From: Lentisphaerota bacterium
GTDB lineage: Bacteria; Verrucomicrobiota; Kiritimatiellia; RFP12; UBA3636
DNA: 11,032 nucleotides
Direction: 5' to 3'
Assembly: GCA_012511845.1 (NCBI GenBank)
Contig: JAAZFF010000182.1
Span: 1-11,032 of the forward strand
The translations under genes were made by a program, and so were the position numbers. Each line of letters starts with the position of its first letter. Positions within the stretch are counted from its first letter, which is position 1. Below, in pieces: positions 1-6,328 of the stretch. The notes under the pieces are model-generated. The model had not been told where the DNA came from and made no database searches. It saw only the letters and a program-made list of their open reading frames with translations.

Positions 1-924
1 CTGACCATCCCAGCGAATATTATCAGTTCTGCGCTGTCCATCGGACCTCGATCCTCTTCTATCTTCAGGGCGTGCTATAGAGCCGGAGCTTCCGCCCCTG
101 GAGCCTGCTCCCGTCGGTCTTGCCACACCCGCACCTTCGATTTGACCTCCCCTGCCTCTACCTGTGCGACCTCTGCCACCCCCTCCCTGTTCTCTGCCTC
201 CGGTTCGCATCGGATTCCACGACATGTCAGCCATCGGTATCTCCAGGCACCTGACATACTCCATTGGCTCATCCTTCTCTTTCAAAGGCTTCATTGCAAT
301 AGTTATCATTACATGCGTTGGCAGTTTGTTACTTTCACTCCACTCATCGATCCATTCATATGGTTCTCCGAGCGATTCTTTTTTAGAAGGATCCTTCATC
401 AGGCAATCGAACGAAGCAACCTGATCTGAAATCAGCAGCGGTTCAACATCTTTTTCAGGGTCAAACTCATCATCCTGTCCTACAAGCTGCCATGCCTTGA
501 CGTAAAGCCCATGCTCCTCACCTGTCGAACCATTACCGATAAAGAGTTCAACACGGTGTGCAGCCCCGGCCCAGGGAGTATCTTCCCCTATCAGGGAGTT
601 TCCCACCTTGACCCAGGAAATTTTATCTTCAGCTCGCGGAGACTCTCCCCCGTCCTCATGCATGAAGCCGTACTCATAGCTGGGCTCTGATGCCTCCGGA
701 TAGTATGCCGATTTAAGAGCCATGATAACCTGCTCCATTACAGCATCGGCATTGTGAGATTCCTCAGCAAGTGCTGTCCCGGTCATCCACGACTCCACGC
801 CAACGCTGAAAACGGTCATCACAATAAGCGTGAGCACACCGAGTATCGCAACCGACATCATCAGCTCTATCAAGGTTACGCCGGCAACCTTCCTCCAGTT
901 TGAAAATGCTTCTTTGTTTAACAT
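1..924 (-). CDS. gspJ: GspJ-like type II secretion pseudopilin (C-terminus cut by window edge)
   Basis: The reverse strand is open from an ATG at 924 to base 1, giving 308 codons with no stop, so the C-terminus is missing. Residues 1-15 form a basic leader ending in Gly15. The mature protein would begin Val16 with Glu20 at +5 (VTLIE), followed by a hydrophobic helix to about residue 40, the type III signal of pseudopilins cut by prepilin peptidase. A globular part (about 60-230) ends in a stretch with Trp191, Trp195 and LPTHVMITIAM (about 201-211), resembling the end of the GspJ core. GspJ is a minor pseudopilin of the tip complex with GspI and GspK. Position directly after gspI supports the call. 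Residues about 240-308 are strongly Gly/Arg-rich, which I do not know from GspJ. The start lies 23 bp after the gspI stop and lacks a strong ribosome site. A gspK may follow outside the window. Confidence 0.8.
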   Translation of the reverse strand, partial: MLNKEAFSNWRKVAGVTLIELMMSVAILGVLTLIVMTVFSVGVESWMTGTALAEESHNADAVMEQVIMALKSAYYPEASEPSYEYGFMHEDGGESPRAEDKISWVKVGNSLIGEDTPWAGAAHRVELFIGNGSTGEEHGLYVKAWQLVGQDDEFDPEKDVEPLLISDQVASFDCLMKDPSKKESLGEPYEWIDEWSESNKLPTHVMITIAMKPLKEKDEPMEYVRCLEIPMADMSWNPMRTGGREQGGGGRGRTGRGRGGQIEGAGVARPTGAGSRGGSSGSIARPEDRRGSRSDGQRRTDNIRWDGQ

Positions 925-947
925 CACACTCAATGAAAAAATCCAAC

Positions 948-1325
948 TTACCTGTTGTAGTAAACTACTCTTACGTACTCCTGCTCCATACCCTCTCCGC
1001 CCCTGCCTTTTACAACTCGGGTCCGTACTATATATAAACCATCCTCTTCTTCATAATCATCTACTGTACGCTCAAAAGTCCAGCCGTCTACAATTCCGCT
1101 GTCTGCTGACACCGGCAAATCTTCTTCCGGATCTGTTTCTATTATAAACGGATACTCTGCCTCTCCCCTGTTAAAAACATTTTCAGCTTCATGCACGAAA
1201 GCTGACGCATAAAAAACCTCAACGCTTGCCATAATACCATTCATCAGGCTGAAAATGCATACAGCCAAAATCGCTGTTGCCATAATAACTTCAATCAAAG
1301 TCATTCCTGCACGTTGCACATTCAT
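948..1325 (-). CDS. gspI: GspI-like type II secretion minor pseudopilin
   Basis: This 125-residue protein has a very short leader with Arg5 and Gly7, then MTLIE (8-12) with Glu at mature +5 and a hydrophobic helix to about residue 30. That is the typical N-terminus and size of GspI, a minor pseudopilin that pairs with GspJ and GspK at the tip of the periplasmic pseudopilus. The rest is acidic and ends in alternating strand-like residues (YVRVVYY), as in the GspI fold. I chose the ATG at 1325. An in-frame TTG at 1331 would overlap the gspH stop by 4 bp, but a GGA lies only 2-3 bases before it and 9 bases before the ATG. Either way the gene is tightly coupled to gspH. The subtype rests on gene order and size more than on a unique motif. 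Confidence 0.75.
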   Translation of the reverse strand: MNVQRAGMTLIEVIMATAILAVCIFSLMNGIMASVEVFYASAFVHEAENVFNRGEAEYPFIIETDPEEDLPVSADSGIVDGWTFERTVDDYEEEDGLYIVRTRVVKGRGGEGMEQEYVRVVYYNR

Positions 1326-1327
1326 TT

Positions 1328-2113
1328 TCAATAATCCGAATTGCTTGAAATTTTAACAGTACCTACAGCATTCACCTCGACGAACATCACGTCACTATCA
1401 TTGCTCATGCTTTTTACAGCAATTCTGTGCGGGCGCACCGTACCATTTGCTCTGTAGCGGATAACAACGTCATTTCCCTCCCGTTCTGTAAAGTCATCGA
1501 ACAGTACTTTGGCGTAAGCTGAGCGCGAAGTAACCCTGTCGGTATATTCTTCAAACCAGAATGCTACTCCTTCCGTTTCTCTCTTAAAGTTGATTGAATC
1601 AGCGAACGAAACGGTGCCCTGCACTTCCAGCCCCTCATCATCCAGCCCTTCTGAAAGAAGAAGCCCTGCCCTGTCTGTGGCAGAGTCTCCACCCCGCCAC
1701 TCAAACTCGTCGCGCTCCCTGGCGGAAACAGCCAGACCGAATCCTCCCGTCAGCGAAGCGCGCCTTCCGGCACTCGTATCAACGAGAGATTCGCTCGAGC
1801 TCTCTATACCGGAATAAGCCTCAAGGTCAGCAAGTCCGAAAGCTGTAGCTGAGGCAGATTCTTGCGCTTCAACACGGAACTTTCCAGTTCCCTGCACGAG
1901 AATTACATCTACCGGTGTCTGATTAAGGAGTGCCATTTTTCTGGCATATCGCTCTGCTGCTGCAATTTCTCGGGCACCAAGCCGTAAGTTTCCTCCTGCA
2001 AGCAGCGGTCCGACTCTGGGGGCAGCAAGTGCCGCAATAATTCCCAGGATTATCACAACAAGCAGCAGTTCAATCAGTGTAAACCCATGCCTTGATTTTT
2101 TGCGATTTCGCAT
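1328..2113 (-). CDS. gspH: GspH-like type II secretion pseudopilin, unusually long
   Basis: The 261-residue product begins with a basic leader (RNRKKSRHG), then Phe11 as mature +1 and Glu15 at +5 (FTLIE), and a hydrophobic helix to about residue 35 ending in AAPRV, common in GspH and type IV minor pilins. The C-terminus (about 215-258) alternates strands around a 'ANGTVRPHRIAV' segment and a final 'VNAVGTVKI', like the last sheet of GspH. Usual GspH proteins are about 150-200 residues; the extra length is an acidic, Ser/Gly-rich middle part (about 95-185). Family role: minor pseudopilin just below the pseudopilus tip. The ATG at 2113 is preferred over the TTG directly before it at 2116. No strong ribosome site is visible. 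It stands between gspG and gspI, 83 bp after the gspG stop. Confidence 0.75.
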   Translation of the reverse strand: MRNRKKSRHGFTLIELLLVVIILGIIAALAAPRVGPLLAGGNLRLGAREIAAAERYARKMALLNQTPVDVILVQGTGKFRVEAQESASATAFGLADLEAYSGIESSSESLVDTSAGRRASLTGGFGLAVSARERDEFEWRGGDSATDRAGLLLSEGLDDEGLEVQGTVSFADSINFKRETEGVAFWFEEYTDRVTSRSAYAKVLFDDFTEREGNDVVIRYRANGTVRPHRIAVKSMSNDSDVMFVEVNAVGTVKISSNSDY

Positions 2114-2167
2114 CAAAAAATATCTTAACCCAAATTCCAGATGTATCCAGCCATACGTTCAGGAAAG

Positions 2168-2198
2168 AACAAAAGTGCCAGCATTGACAGCTTTTGTT
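2168..2198 (-). terminator. Weak hairpin at the gspG stop (possible attenuator)
   Basis: Perfect 8-bp arms at 2168-2175 and 2191-2198 (AACAAAAG / CTTTTGTT) surround a 15-base loop. On the minus strand the hairpin begins inside the gspG stop codon and is followed by a short pyrimidine stretch. It could cut or protect transcripts so that the major pseudopilin gene gspG is expressed above gspHIJ. The stem is AT-rich and has no long T-run, so strong termination is unlikely; it may also be chance. Confidence 0.3.
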
Positions 2199-2616
2199 AA
2201 TTTGTTTCCGTATTGACCAGATCATCACTTGTATTCATCTGGCCATCGCTTCCTGCGCTGCGGATTTCTATAAAGCTGCCTGTTTTTTTATACGCAAACG
2301 CTGTTCCCCAGGCATCATTCAGATCTTTTTTATCCAACAGAGCCGGTCTTTCTCCCATGCTCTGCGTAAGGACTTCCAACGAATCAGGAAACTTTCCGGT
2401 GCGCACTTCATACATTCGTGCAGCCTGCTCAATAGCAGCTATGGACGTACGGGTAGCACTCACGCGCGCCTCATCGCTCATGCCCGCAGTATTCATTATT
2501 GCTACAGTTGCAAGGATGCCGAGAATTGCAACTACAAGGAGCAACTCTACGAGTGTGAAGCCGCTCCGTGCTAAATGTCTGGCCTCCTTTATTGTCTTGA
2601 CTCCTGTTTTTCTCAT
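2197..2616 (-). CDS. gspG: GspG-like major pseudopilin of a type II secretion system
   Basis: This 139-residue protein has a basic leader of 19 residues ending RSG, then FTLVE (Phe20 as +1, Glu24 at +5) and a hydrophobic helix (LLVVAILGILATVAI). GspG landmarks follow: a helix leading to 'TGKFPDSLEVLTQ' (about 73-85), then DAWGTAFAY, matching the family's DPWGxxYxY, and an acidic 'SAGSDGQMNTSDD' loop that corresponds to the calcium-binding loop of GspG. The length fits the family (about 135-150 residues). GspG is the main subunit of the periplasmic pseudopilus that drives substrates through the outer-membrane secretin. The ATG at 2616 has GGAG nine bases upstream, the clearest ribosome site in this cluster, and a promoter lies about 50 bases further up. 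It is first of gspG-H-I-J. A distant type IV pilin role is possible but less likely given the order. Confidence 0.88.
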   Translation of the reverse strand: MRKTGVKTIKEARHLARSGFTLVELLLVVAILGILATVAIMNTAGMSDEARVSATRTSIAAIEQAARMYEVRTGKFPDSLEVLTQSMGERPALLDKKDLNDAWGTAFAYKKTGSFIEIRSAGSDGQMNTSDDLVNTETN

Positions 2617-2667
2617 TACTTTTTCTCCGTATAAAACTTCTCGTTACATCACTAAATCTACGCATTA

Positions 2668-2697
2668 ATTATAGCAAAGAAACAGCAAAAAACACAA
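2668..2697 (-). promoter_or_regulatory. Sigma-70-type promoter for the gspGHIJ operon
   Basis: Read on the minus strand, TTGTGT (2692-2697) is followed after 18 bases by a perfect TATAAT (2668-2673). Transcription would start near 2661, leaving a 5' leader of about 45 bases that contains the GGAG ribosome site of gspG. The -35 box is only a half match, so the call rests mainly on the -10 box and position. Confidence 0.5.
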
Positions 2698-2959
2698 CCC
2701 AAGAATGAAAATCAAAAATACGACAAATAGCGGTGTCAACATAGTTTCCCCGCAAACAGCCGTGATTGCAGAGCAGCCTCAACAGGGCAGACGGGGCAAG
2801 CTACCCCACTATATTGCAATGTTGCGGTATCAAAAAAATATTTATTTTTTACTTGCATATTTCAAAAAAAAAGCACATACTACGCCGGCATTTACGCCGG
2901 TCTAGGGCTTAGAACCGAGCAGCATGTTGAGCTTAATTAAATTTCTTCGGAGGCCCGCT
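2698..2959. other. Divergent control region between the secretion and hydrogenase operons
   Basis: No convincing gene lies here. The left half (about 2700-2820) has mixed base composition and includes a small GGGG-7-CCCC hairpin at 2793-2807. The right half contains an AT block (about 2831-2870), including AAAAAATATTTATTTTTT, which is nearly self-complementary. Next comes a direct repeat of TACGCCGG at 2881-2888 and 2893-2900. Together with the outward-facing promoters on either side, this suggests regulatory DNA for both operons. I saw no clear Rex-type or FNR-type palindrome. Confidence 0.45.
2853..2881 (+). promoter_or_regulatory. Possible sigma-70-type promoter for the hydrogenase operon
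   Basis: TTGCAT (2853-2858) and CATACT (2876-2881) are separated by 17 bases, about 80 bases before the likely start of the first hydrogenase gene. Both boxes match consensus only partly. An AT-rich block with an A9 tract overlaps the spacer and upstream side, which is common at promoters. The TACGCCGG direct repeat begins at the end of the -10 box and would overlap the transcription start, a plausible operator position. Confidence 0.3.
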
Positions 2960-3472
2960 TTGAGCAATACAAAACAAAATACAAATAATGATAAGGTGGA
3001 GATTACTCCCGATCTGAAACTTTTTATTGATGAATGGAAAGACAAACCCGGCAACCTGATAATGGTTCTACACAGAGTGCAGGAAACTTATGGGTACATT
3101 CCCAGAAGCATTACCTTTGATGTAGCAGCATTGCTTGAGGTGCCACTTGCGAAAATTTATGGAGTTCTTACGTTTTACAACTTCTTCAAGACGGAGAAGC
3201 CCGGGCGTAACATCATACAAGTTTGCATGGGTACAGCCTGCTACCTGCGTGGCGGAGACGACATCATGGAGGAGCTTGAGAAGCAGCTGGGGATTGGTGT
3301 CAACGGTACAACAAAAGACAACGAATTTTCTCTGGAGGCTGTAAGATGCCTGGGCTGTTGCGGTCTTGCACCGGTTGTTGTTATCAATGGCGATGTCCAT
3401 GGGAAAATCAGCAGCAATGATGTAGCCGGTCTGCTCAAGACATACAGGGAGAAAGAGTCGGTAACAGCGTAA
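2960..3472 (+). CDS. hydC: NuoE-like [2Fe-2S] subunit of electron-bifurcating [FeFe] hydrogenase
   Basis: This is the thioredoxin-like, 24-kDa-type subunit (HydC/HndA) of NAD-linked [FeFe] hydrogenases, related to complex I NuoE. Counted from the TTG start, the 170-residue protein has an N-terminal helical bundle with 'ETYGYIP' (about 42-48) and 'AKIYGVLTFYNFF' (about 64-76), typical of NuoE. The thioredoxin-like fold follows, with C89 and C94 (CMGTAC) and C130 and C134 (CLGCC) as the four [2Fe-2S] ligands. It should pass electrons near the flavin of the NuoF-like subunit encoded two genes downstream. Start choice: the TTG at 2960 has a strong GGAGG six bases upstream, whereas the in-frame ATG at 2924 (12 codons earlier) has no clear ribosome site, so I prefer TTG. 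It opens the five-gene operon, 18 bp before the ATPase gene. Confidence 0.9.
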   Translation: MSNTKQNTNNDKVEITPDLKLFIDEWKDKPGNLIMVLHRVQETYGYIPRSITFDVAALLEVPLAKIYGVLTFYNFFKTEKPGRNIIQVCMGTACYLRGGDDIMEELEKQLGIGVNGTTKDNEFSLEAVRCLGCCGLAPVVVINGDVHGKISSNDVAGLLKTYREKESVTA

Positions 3473-3490
3473 GGTGTCAAGGAATTTGGG

Positions 3491-4141
3491 ATGCATGCCA
3501 CAATTTGTGACTACATTGCCGATACTGTGCAAAACTCCATTGAAGCAGGCGCATCCGAGATTGACTTGAGCTTATCTGAAAACGAGGATATTATTGAAGT
3601 AATGATTAAGGATAACGGTAAAGGAATGGATGACGCCACGCTTGCAAAAGTGTGGGATCCTTTCTATACCGAGGAAGGAAAACATGAAAAGCGCCATATC
3701 GGTATGGGGCTTCCCATGTTGCGGCAGGTTGTTGAGAATACTGATGGTGAAGTTTCGCTTGAGTCAGGCAAGGGAAGCGGAACTTCTTTAAAATTCTCTT
3801 TCAGTGCCGGACATCCAGACACACCTCCGCTAGGTGATGTTGCAACAACCGTTACTTCCCTGATCAATTATGCCGGTGAATGCAAATTACGTTTTAAGCA
3901 TATACGAGGCAGTGAGTCCTACGTGATTACTACCGATGAATTGGAAAGTGTTTTAGGGAATCTACATGAAGTAACAAATGTGACTCTTGTCAGAGATTTT
4001 CTGCGTGCGCAGGAATCAGGCATGGAAACAGGGGTTACGTTTGCGACTACTGCTTTAGCATCAACAAAAAAAGGTACGGCGGCACCTGAAATCAATAGTT
4101 CAAAACCGCCAAGGAGTGAAAATGGCGAAACTTACACTTGA
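3491..4141 (+). CDS. Stand-alone GHKL (HATPase_c) ATP-binding protein in the hydrogenase operon
   Basis: This 216-residue protein starts almost directly with an ATP-binding domain of the histidine-kinase/MutL/Hsp90 type. The N-box is 'DTVQNSIEAG' with Asn15, the G1 box DNGKGMD (41-47), an F-box-like DPFYT (56-60), and the G2 box GMGL (71-74) followed by the GxGSGTS-type strand near 93-98. There is no membrane segment, phosphoacceptor His domain, sensor or receiver. At the position of the catalytic Glu of MutL/Hsp90 it has Asp11. Residues about 125-190 form a further small domain I do not recognise, and the Ser/Lys/Pro-rich tail looks flexible. AAGGA lies seven bases before the ATG, and its last 20 bp overlap the next gene, implying translational coupling. 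Related ATPase genes sit in hydrogenase operons of some anaerobes; I recall one in Acetobacterium not found in the purified enzyme. Regulation or assembly is only inference. Confidence 0.85.
   Translation: MHATICDYIADTVQNSIEAGASEIDLSLSENEDIIEVMIKDNGKGMDDATLAKVWDPFYTEEGKHEKRHIGMGLPMLRQVVENTDGEVSLESGKGSGTSLKFSFSAGHPDTPPLGDVATTVTSLINYAGECKLRFKHIRGSESYVITTDELESVLGNLHEVTNVTLVRDFLRAQESGMETGVTFATTALASTKKGTAAPEINSSKPPRSENGETYT
4111..4124 (+). promoter_or_regulatory. Ribosome binding site inside the ATPase gene that sets the HndB start
   Basis: AAGGAG at 4111-4116 lies within the last codons of the ATPase gene, five bases before ATG at 4122. It makes this ATG a better start than the GTG at 4116, which overlaps the site itself. 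Translation of the two genes is therefore likely coupled. Confidence 0.7.
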
Positions 4142-4523
4142 TGACCTGCGCAAGATGCGCGCTGAAAAAAAACAGATTATGGCGTTGAGGGATTCAGAAA
4201 ATAAGGATGTGCATATAGTTGTGGGCATGGGTACCTGCGGTATTGCTGCCGGGGCAAAAGCTACTTTTGGTGCGATAGTTGATGCTATTGCAGAAAAAGG
4301 GCTTACAAATGTCATGGTTCGCCAGACCGGCTGCATGGGGCTCTGTTACTCTGAGCCGACTGTGGAAGTTGTTGTTCCCGGCATGCCTCCGATTATATAC
4401 GGAAACGTGACTCCTGAAGTTGCAAACGAGATAGTAGAAGAGCATGTACTTGGAAAACGTCTGCTCGACAATCTCATCTGTGACAAGCCGGCAATTGACA
4501 TTATGGACAATAAGGGAAACTAA
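4122..4523 (+). CDS. hndB: HndB-like thioredoxin-fold ferredoxin subunit
   Basis: This 133-residue protein matches the small (2Fe-2S) ferredoxin-domain subunit found beside NuoF in NADP- or NAD-linked [FeFe] hydrogenases (HndB; HydD-like in acetogens). A helical N-terminus (LTLDDLRKMRAEKK) leads to 'VVGMGTCGIAAGA' (33-45) and 'QTGCMGLCYSEP' (68-79). The cysteines available to a cluster are C39, C71 and C75. The first Cys of the usual C-x4-C pair is Val34 here; as I remember the family, this GTCGIAAGA form is normal for it, so a cluster may be absent or use another ligand. The C-terminus (about 95-125) resembles the end of NuoF N-terminal domains ('YGNVTPEVANEIVEEHV'). The gene overlaps the ATPase gene by 20 bp and is one base from the NuoF-like gene. 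It probably lies next to the NuoF-like N-terminal domain in the complex. Confidence 0.85.
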   Translation: MAKLTLDDLRKMRAEKKQIMALRDSENKDVHIVVGMGTCGIAAGAKATFGAIVDAIAEKGLTNVMVRQTGCMGLCYSEPTVEVVVPGMPPIIYGNVTPEVANEIVEEHVLGKRLLDNLICDKPAIDIMDNKGN

Positions 4524-4524
4524 A

Positions 4525-6309
4525 ATGGCTTTTAAAAACTATTTACTTGTATGCGGTGGAACTGCCTGCGATTCCAGCAAAGGCATAGAGCTGACGGATG
4601 AACTCAGAAAAGAGATTGATGCCGCAGGTCTCAAGGATGATGTACAAATTGTACGAACAGGGTGTCTCGGTTTCTGCGAGAAAGGACCTATCGTAAAAGT
4701 TCTTCCTGAGGATACGTTCTATGTATCCGTTAAGCCTGAAGATGCAAAAGAACTGGTACAGGAACATCTGGTAAAAGGGCGTATTGTCGATCGCCTTCTT
4801 TATAATCACGAGCAGGGTAAATCCCTTGTGACTGTTGAAGGTATAGATTTTTACCAGAAACAGTTTCGCATAGTTTTGAGAAACTGCGGTGTTATTGATC
4901 CGGATAAAATTGATGATTACATTGCCCGGGACGGATATGCGGGTCTTGAAAAAGCGCTTTTCGAAATGACACCTGAGCAGGTGATTGATGAGGTGTCACG
5001 TTCAGGACTTCGCGGGCGCGGCGGCGCAGGGTTCCCGACCGGTAAAAAATGGTCTTTTGCAGCAGCTCAGCCGAAGGGCGAAAAATACATGGTTTGTAAC
5101 GCTGACGAAGGCGACCCCGGAGCATACATGGATCGCTCCACACTGGAAGGCGACCCGCACTCCGTTCTTGAAGCAATGGCGATTGCAGGCTATGCAATCG
5201 GTGCATCCAAGGGCTATATTTATATACGGGCAGAATACCCGCTGGCAATCAGGCGGCTGGAAACAGCAATCGAAGCAGCACGCGAATACGGACTGCTCGG
5301 TGAAAAGATACTGAATAGCGATTTTGACTTTGATATTGAATTGAGGCTTGGCGCTGGCGCTTTTGTATGCGGTGAAGAAACAGCTTTGCTTGCCTCTATT
5401 GAAGGTAACAGAGGCATGCCGCGCCCTCGCCCACCCTTCCCGGCTGTAAAAGGTCTTTGGGATAAACCCACAGTAATCAACAATGTGGAAACGCTGGCAA
5501 ATATTCCGGTAATTATTTCCAAGGGCGCTGACTGGTTTAATAAAATCGGTACGGCTGATACGAGGGGAACGAAAGTTTTTGCACTCACAGGCAAGGTAAA
5601 TAACACAGGACTTATTGAAGTTCCCATGGGCACCACCCTGCGTGAGATTATTTTTGAAATTGGTGGAGGCATCAAAGATGGTCGCGAGTTCAAGGCTGCG
5701 CAAACAGGCGGTCCCTCAGGAGGTATAATTCCGAGAGAGTTTCTTGACACGCCAATCGATTTTGGAAGTCTCTCCAAGATTGGCTCAATTATGGGATCCG
5801 GCGGTCTCATTGTGATGGATGATACAGATTGTATTATCGACATTGCCAAATTCTATCTCGAATTCACGGTTGATGAGTCGTGCGGCAAGTGCTCTCCATG
5901 CAGAATCGGCGGACGCAAGCTGCAGAATTATCTGTCACGTATTTCTGATGGACGCGGGCAGCTCAAAGATATTGAGAACATGCAGAAAATCAGTGAAGCG
6001 ATGACGAGAGCTTCGCTTTGCGGACTGGGGCAGACTGCTTCGAATCCCGTTCAGTCGAGCCTGAAATACTTCATGGATGAATATCTTGAGCATATCAATG
6101 ATCGGAAATGCCGTGCTGGCAAGTGTAAGAAACTCATTACATATACGATAACTGACAAGTGTATTGGTTGTACCGTATGCACGCGTCACTGCCCTGTTGC
6201 CGCAATCACCGGTACAGTGAAGGAGAAGCATGTTATTAACCAGGCCAGGTGCATAAAATGCGGCATCTGCTATGAAAAATGTAAATTTGATGCGATAACA
6301 CGCAGCTAA
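4525..6309 (+). CDS. hydB: NuoF-like NADH-binding flavoprotein subunit of bifurcating hydrogenase
   Basis: This 594-residue HydB/HndC-type subunit carries the NAD(H) and FMN site where bifurcation is thought to occur. In order: a thioredoxin-like [2Fe-2S] domain (1-90; C10, C15, C47, C51); the NuoF core with the glycine loop GRGGAGFPTGKKW (164-176, NADH) and CNADEGDPGAYMDR (191-204, FMN); an SLBB-like region (about 330-430); a four-helix [4Fe-4S] domain with CGKCSPC (C453, C456, C459) and C499; and a C-terminal two-[4Fe-4S] ferredoxin (C546, C549, C552, C556 and C576, C579, C582, C586). The linker holds H523, C529 and C534, which could form the zinc site reported for such bridges; that is inference. 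Start: ATG at 4525, one base after the HndB stop, with AAGGG upstream; an earlier start at 4444 lies inside HndB and adds nothing family-like. All core motifs are intact. Confidence 0.95.
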   Translation: MAFKNYLLVCGGTACDSSKGIELTDELRKEIDAAGLKDDVQIVRTGCLGFCEKGPIVKVLPEDTFYVSVKPEDAKELVQEHLVKGRIVDRLLYNHEQGKSLVTVEGIDFYQKQFRIVLRNCGVIDPDKIDDYIARDGYAGLEKALFEMTPEQVIDEVSRSGLRGRGGAGFPTGKKWSFAAAQPKGEKYMVCNADEGDPGAYMDRSTLEGDPHSVLEAMAIAGYAIGASKGYIYIRAEYPLAIRRLETAIEAAREYGLLGEKILNSDFDFDIELRLGAGAFVCGEETALLASIEGNRGMPRPRPPFPAVKGLWDKPTVINNVETLANIPVIISKGADWFNKIGTADTRGTKVFALTGKVNNTGLIEVPMGTTLREIIFEIGGGIKDGREFKAAQTGGPSGGIIPREFLDTPIDFGSLSKIGSIMGSGGLIVMDDTDCIIDIAKFYLEFTVDESCGKCSPCRIGGRKLQNYLSRISDGRGQLKDIENMQKISEAMTRASLCGLGQTASNPVQSSLKYFMDEYLEHINDRKCRAGKCKKLITYTITDKCIGCTVCTRHCPVAAITGTVKEKHVINQARCIKCGICYEKCKFDAITRS

Positions 6310-6328
6310 TCTGAAAGGTTCCAAGACA

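Noticed and set aside
1590..1848. Plus-strand open frames within the gspH region
   Set aside because: They are Ser/Pro/Arg-rich antisense translations of the pseudopilin gene, without family likeness.
2793..2807. GGGG-loop-CCCC hairpin as a riboswitch or terminator
   Set aside because: The stem is only 4 bp with no T-run, it lies upstream of the predicted hydrogenase promoter, and it matches no riboswitch core I know.
2881..2900. TACGCCGG repeats as the beginning of a CRISPR array
   Set aside because: There are only two 8-base copies at 12-base spacing, far too short and too few.
2705..2905. Open frame of 66 codons in the divergent control region
   Set aside because: It has no ribosome site or recognisable domain, overlaps the probable hydrogenase promoter and crosses the AT block, so it is more likely non-coding.
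3068..3532. Long minus-strand open frame opposite the NuoE-like gene
   Set aside because: It lies antisense to a gene with clear family motifs and shows no domain or ribosome site of its own.
4444..4524. Upstream extension of the NuoF-like gene
   Set aside because: These 27 codons lie inside HndB in another frame. The ATG at 4525 has its own ribosome site and begins exactly at the thioredoxin-like domain.
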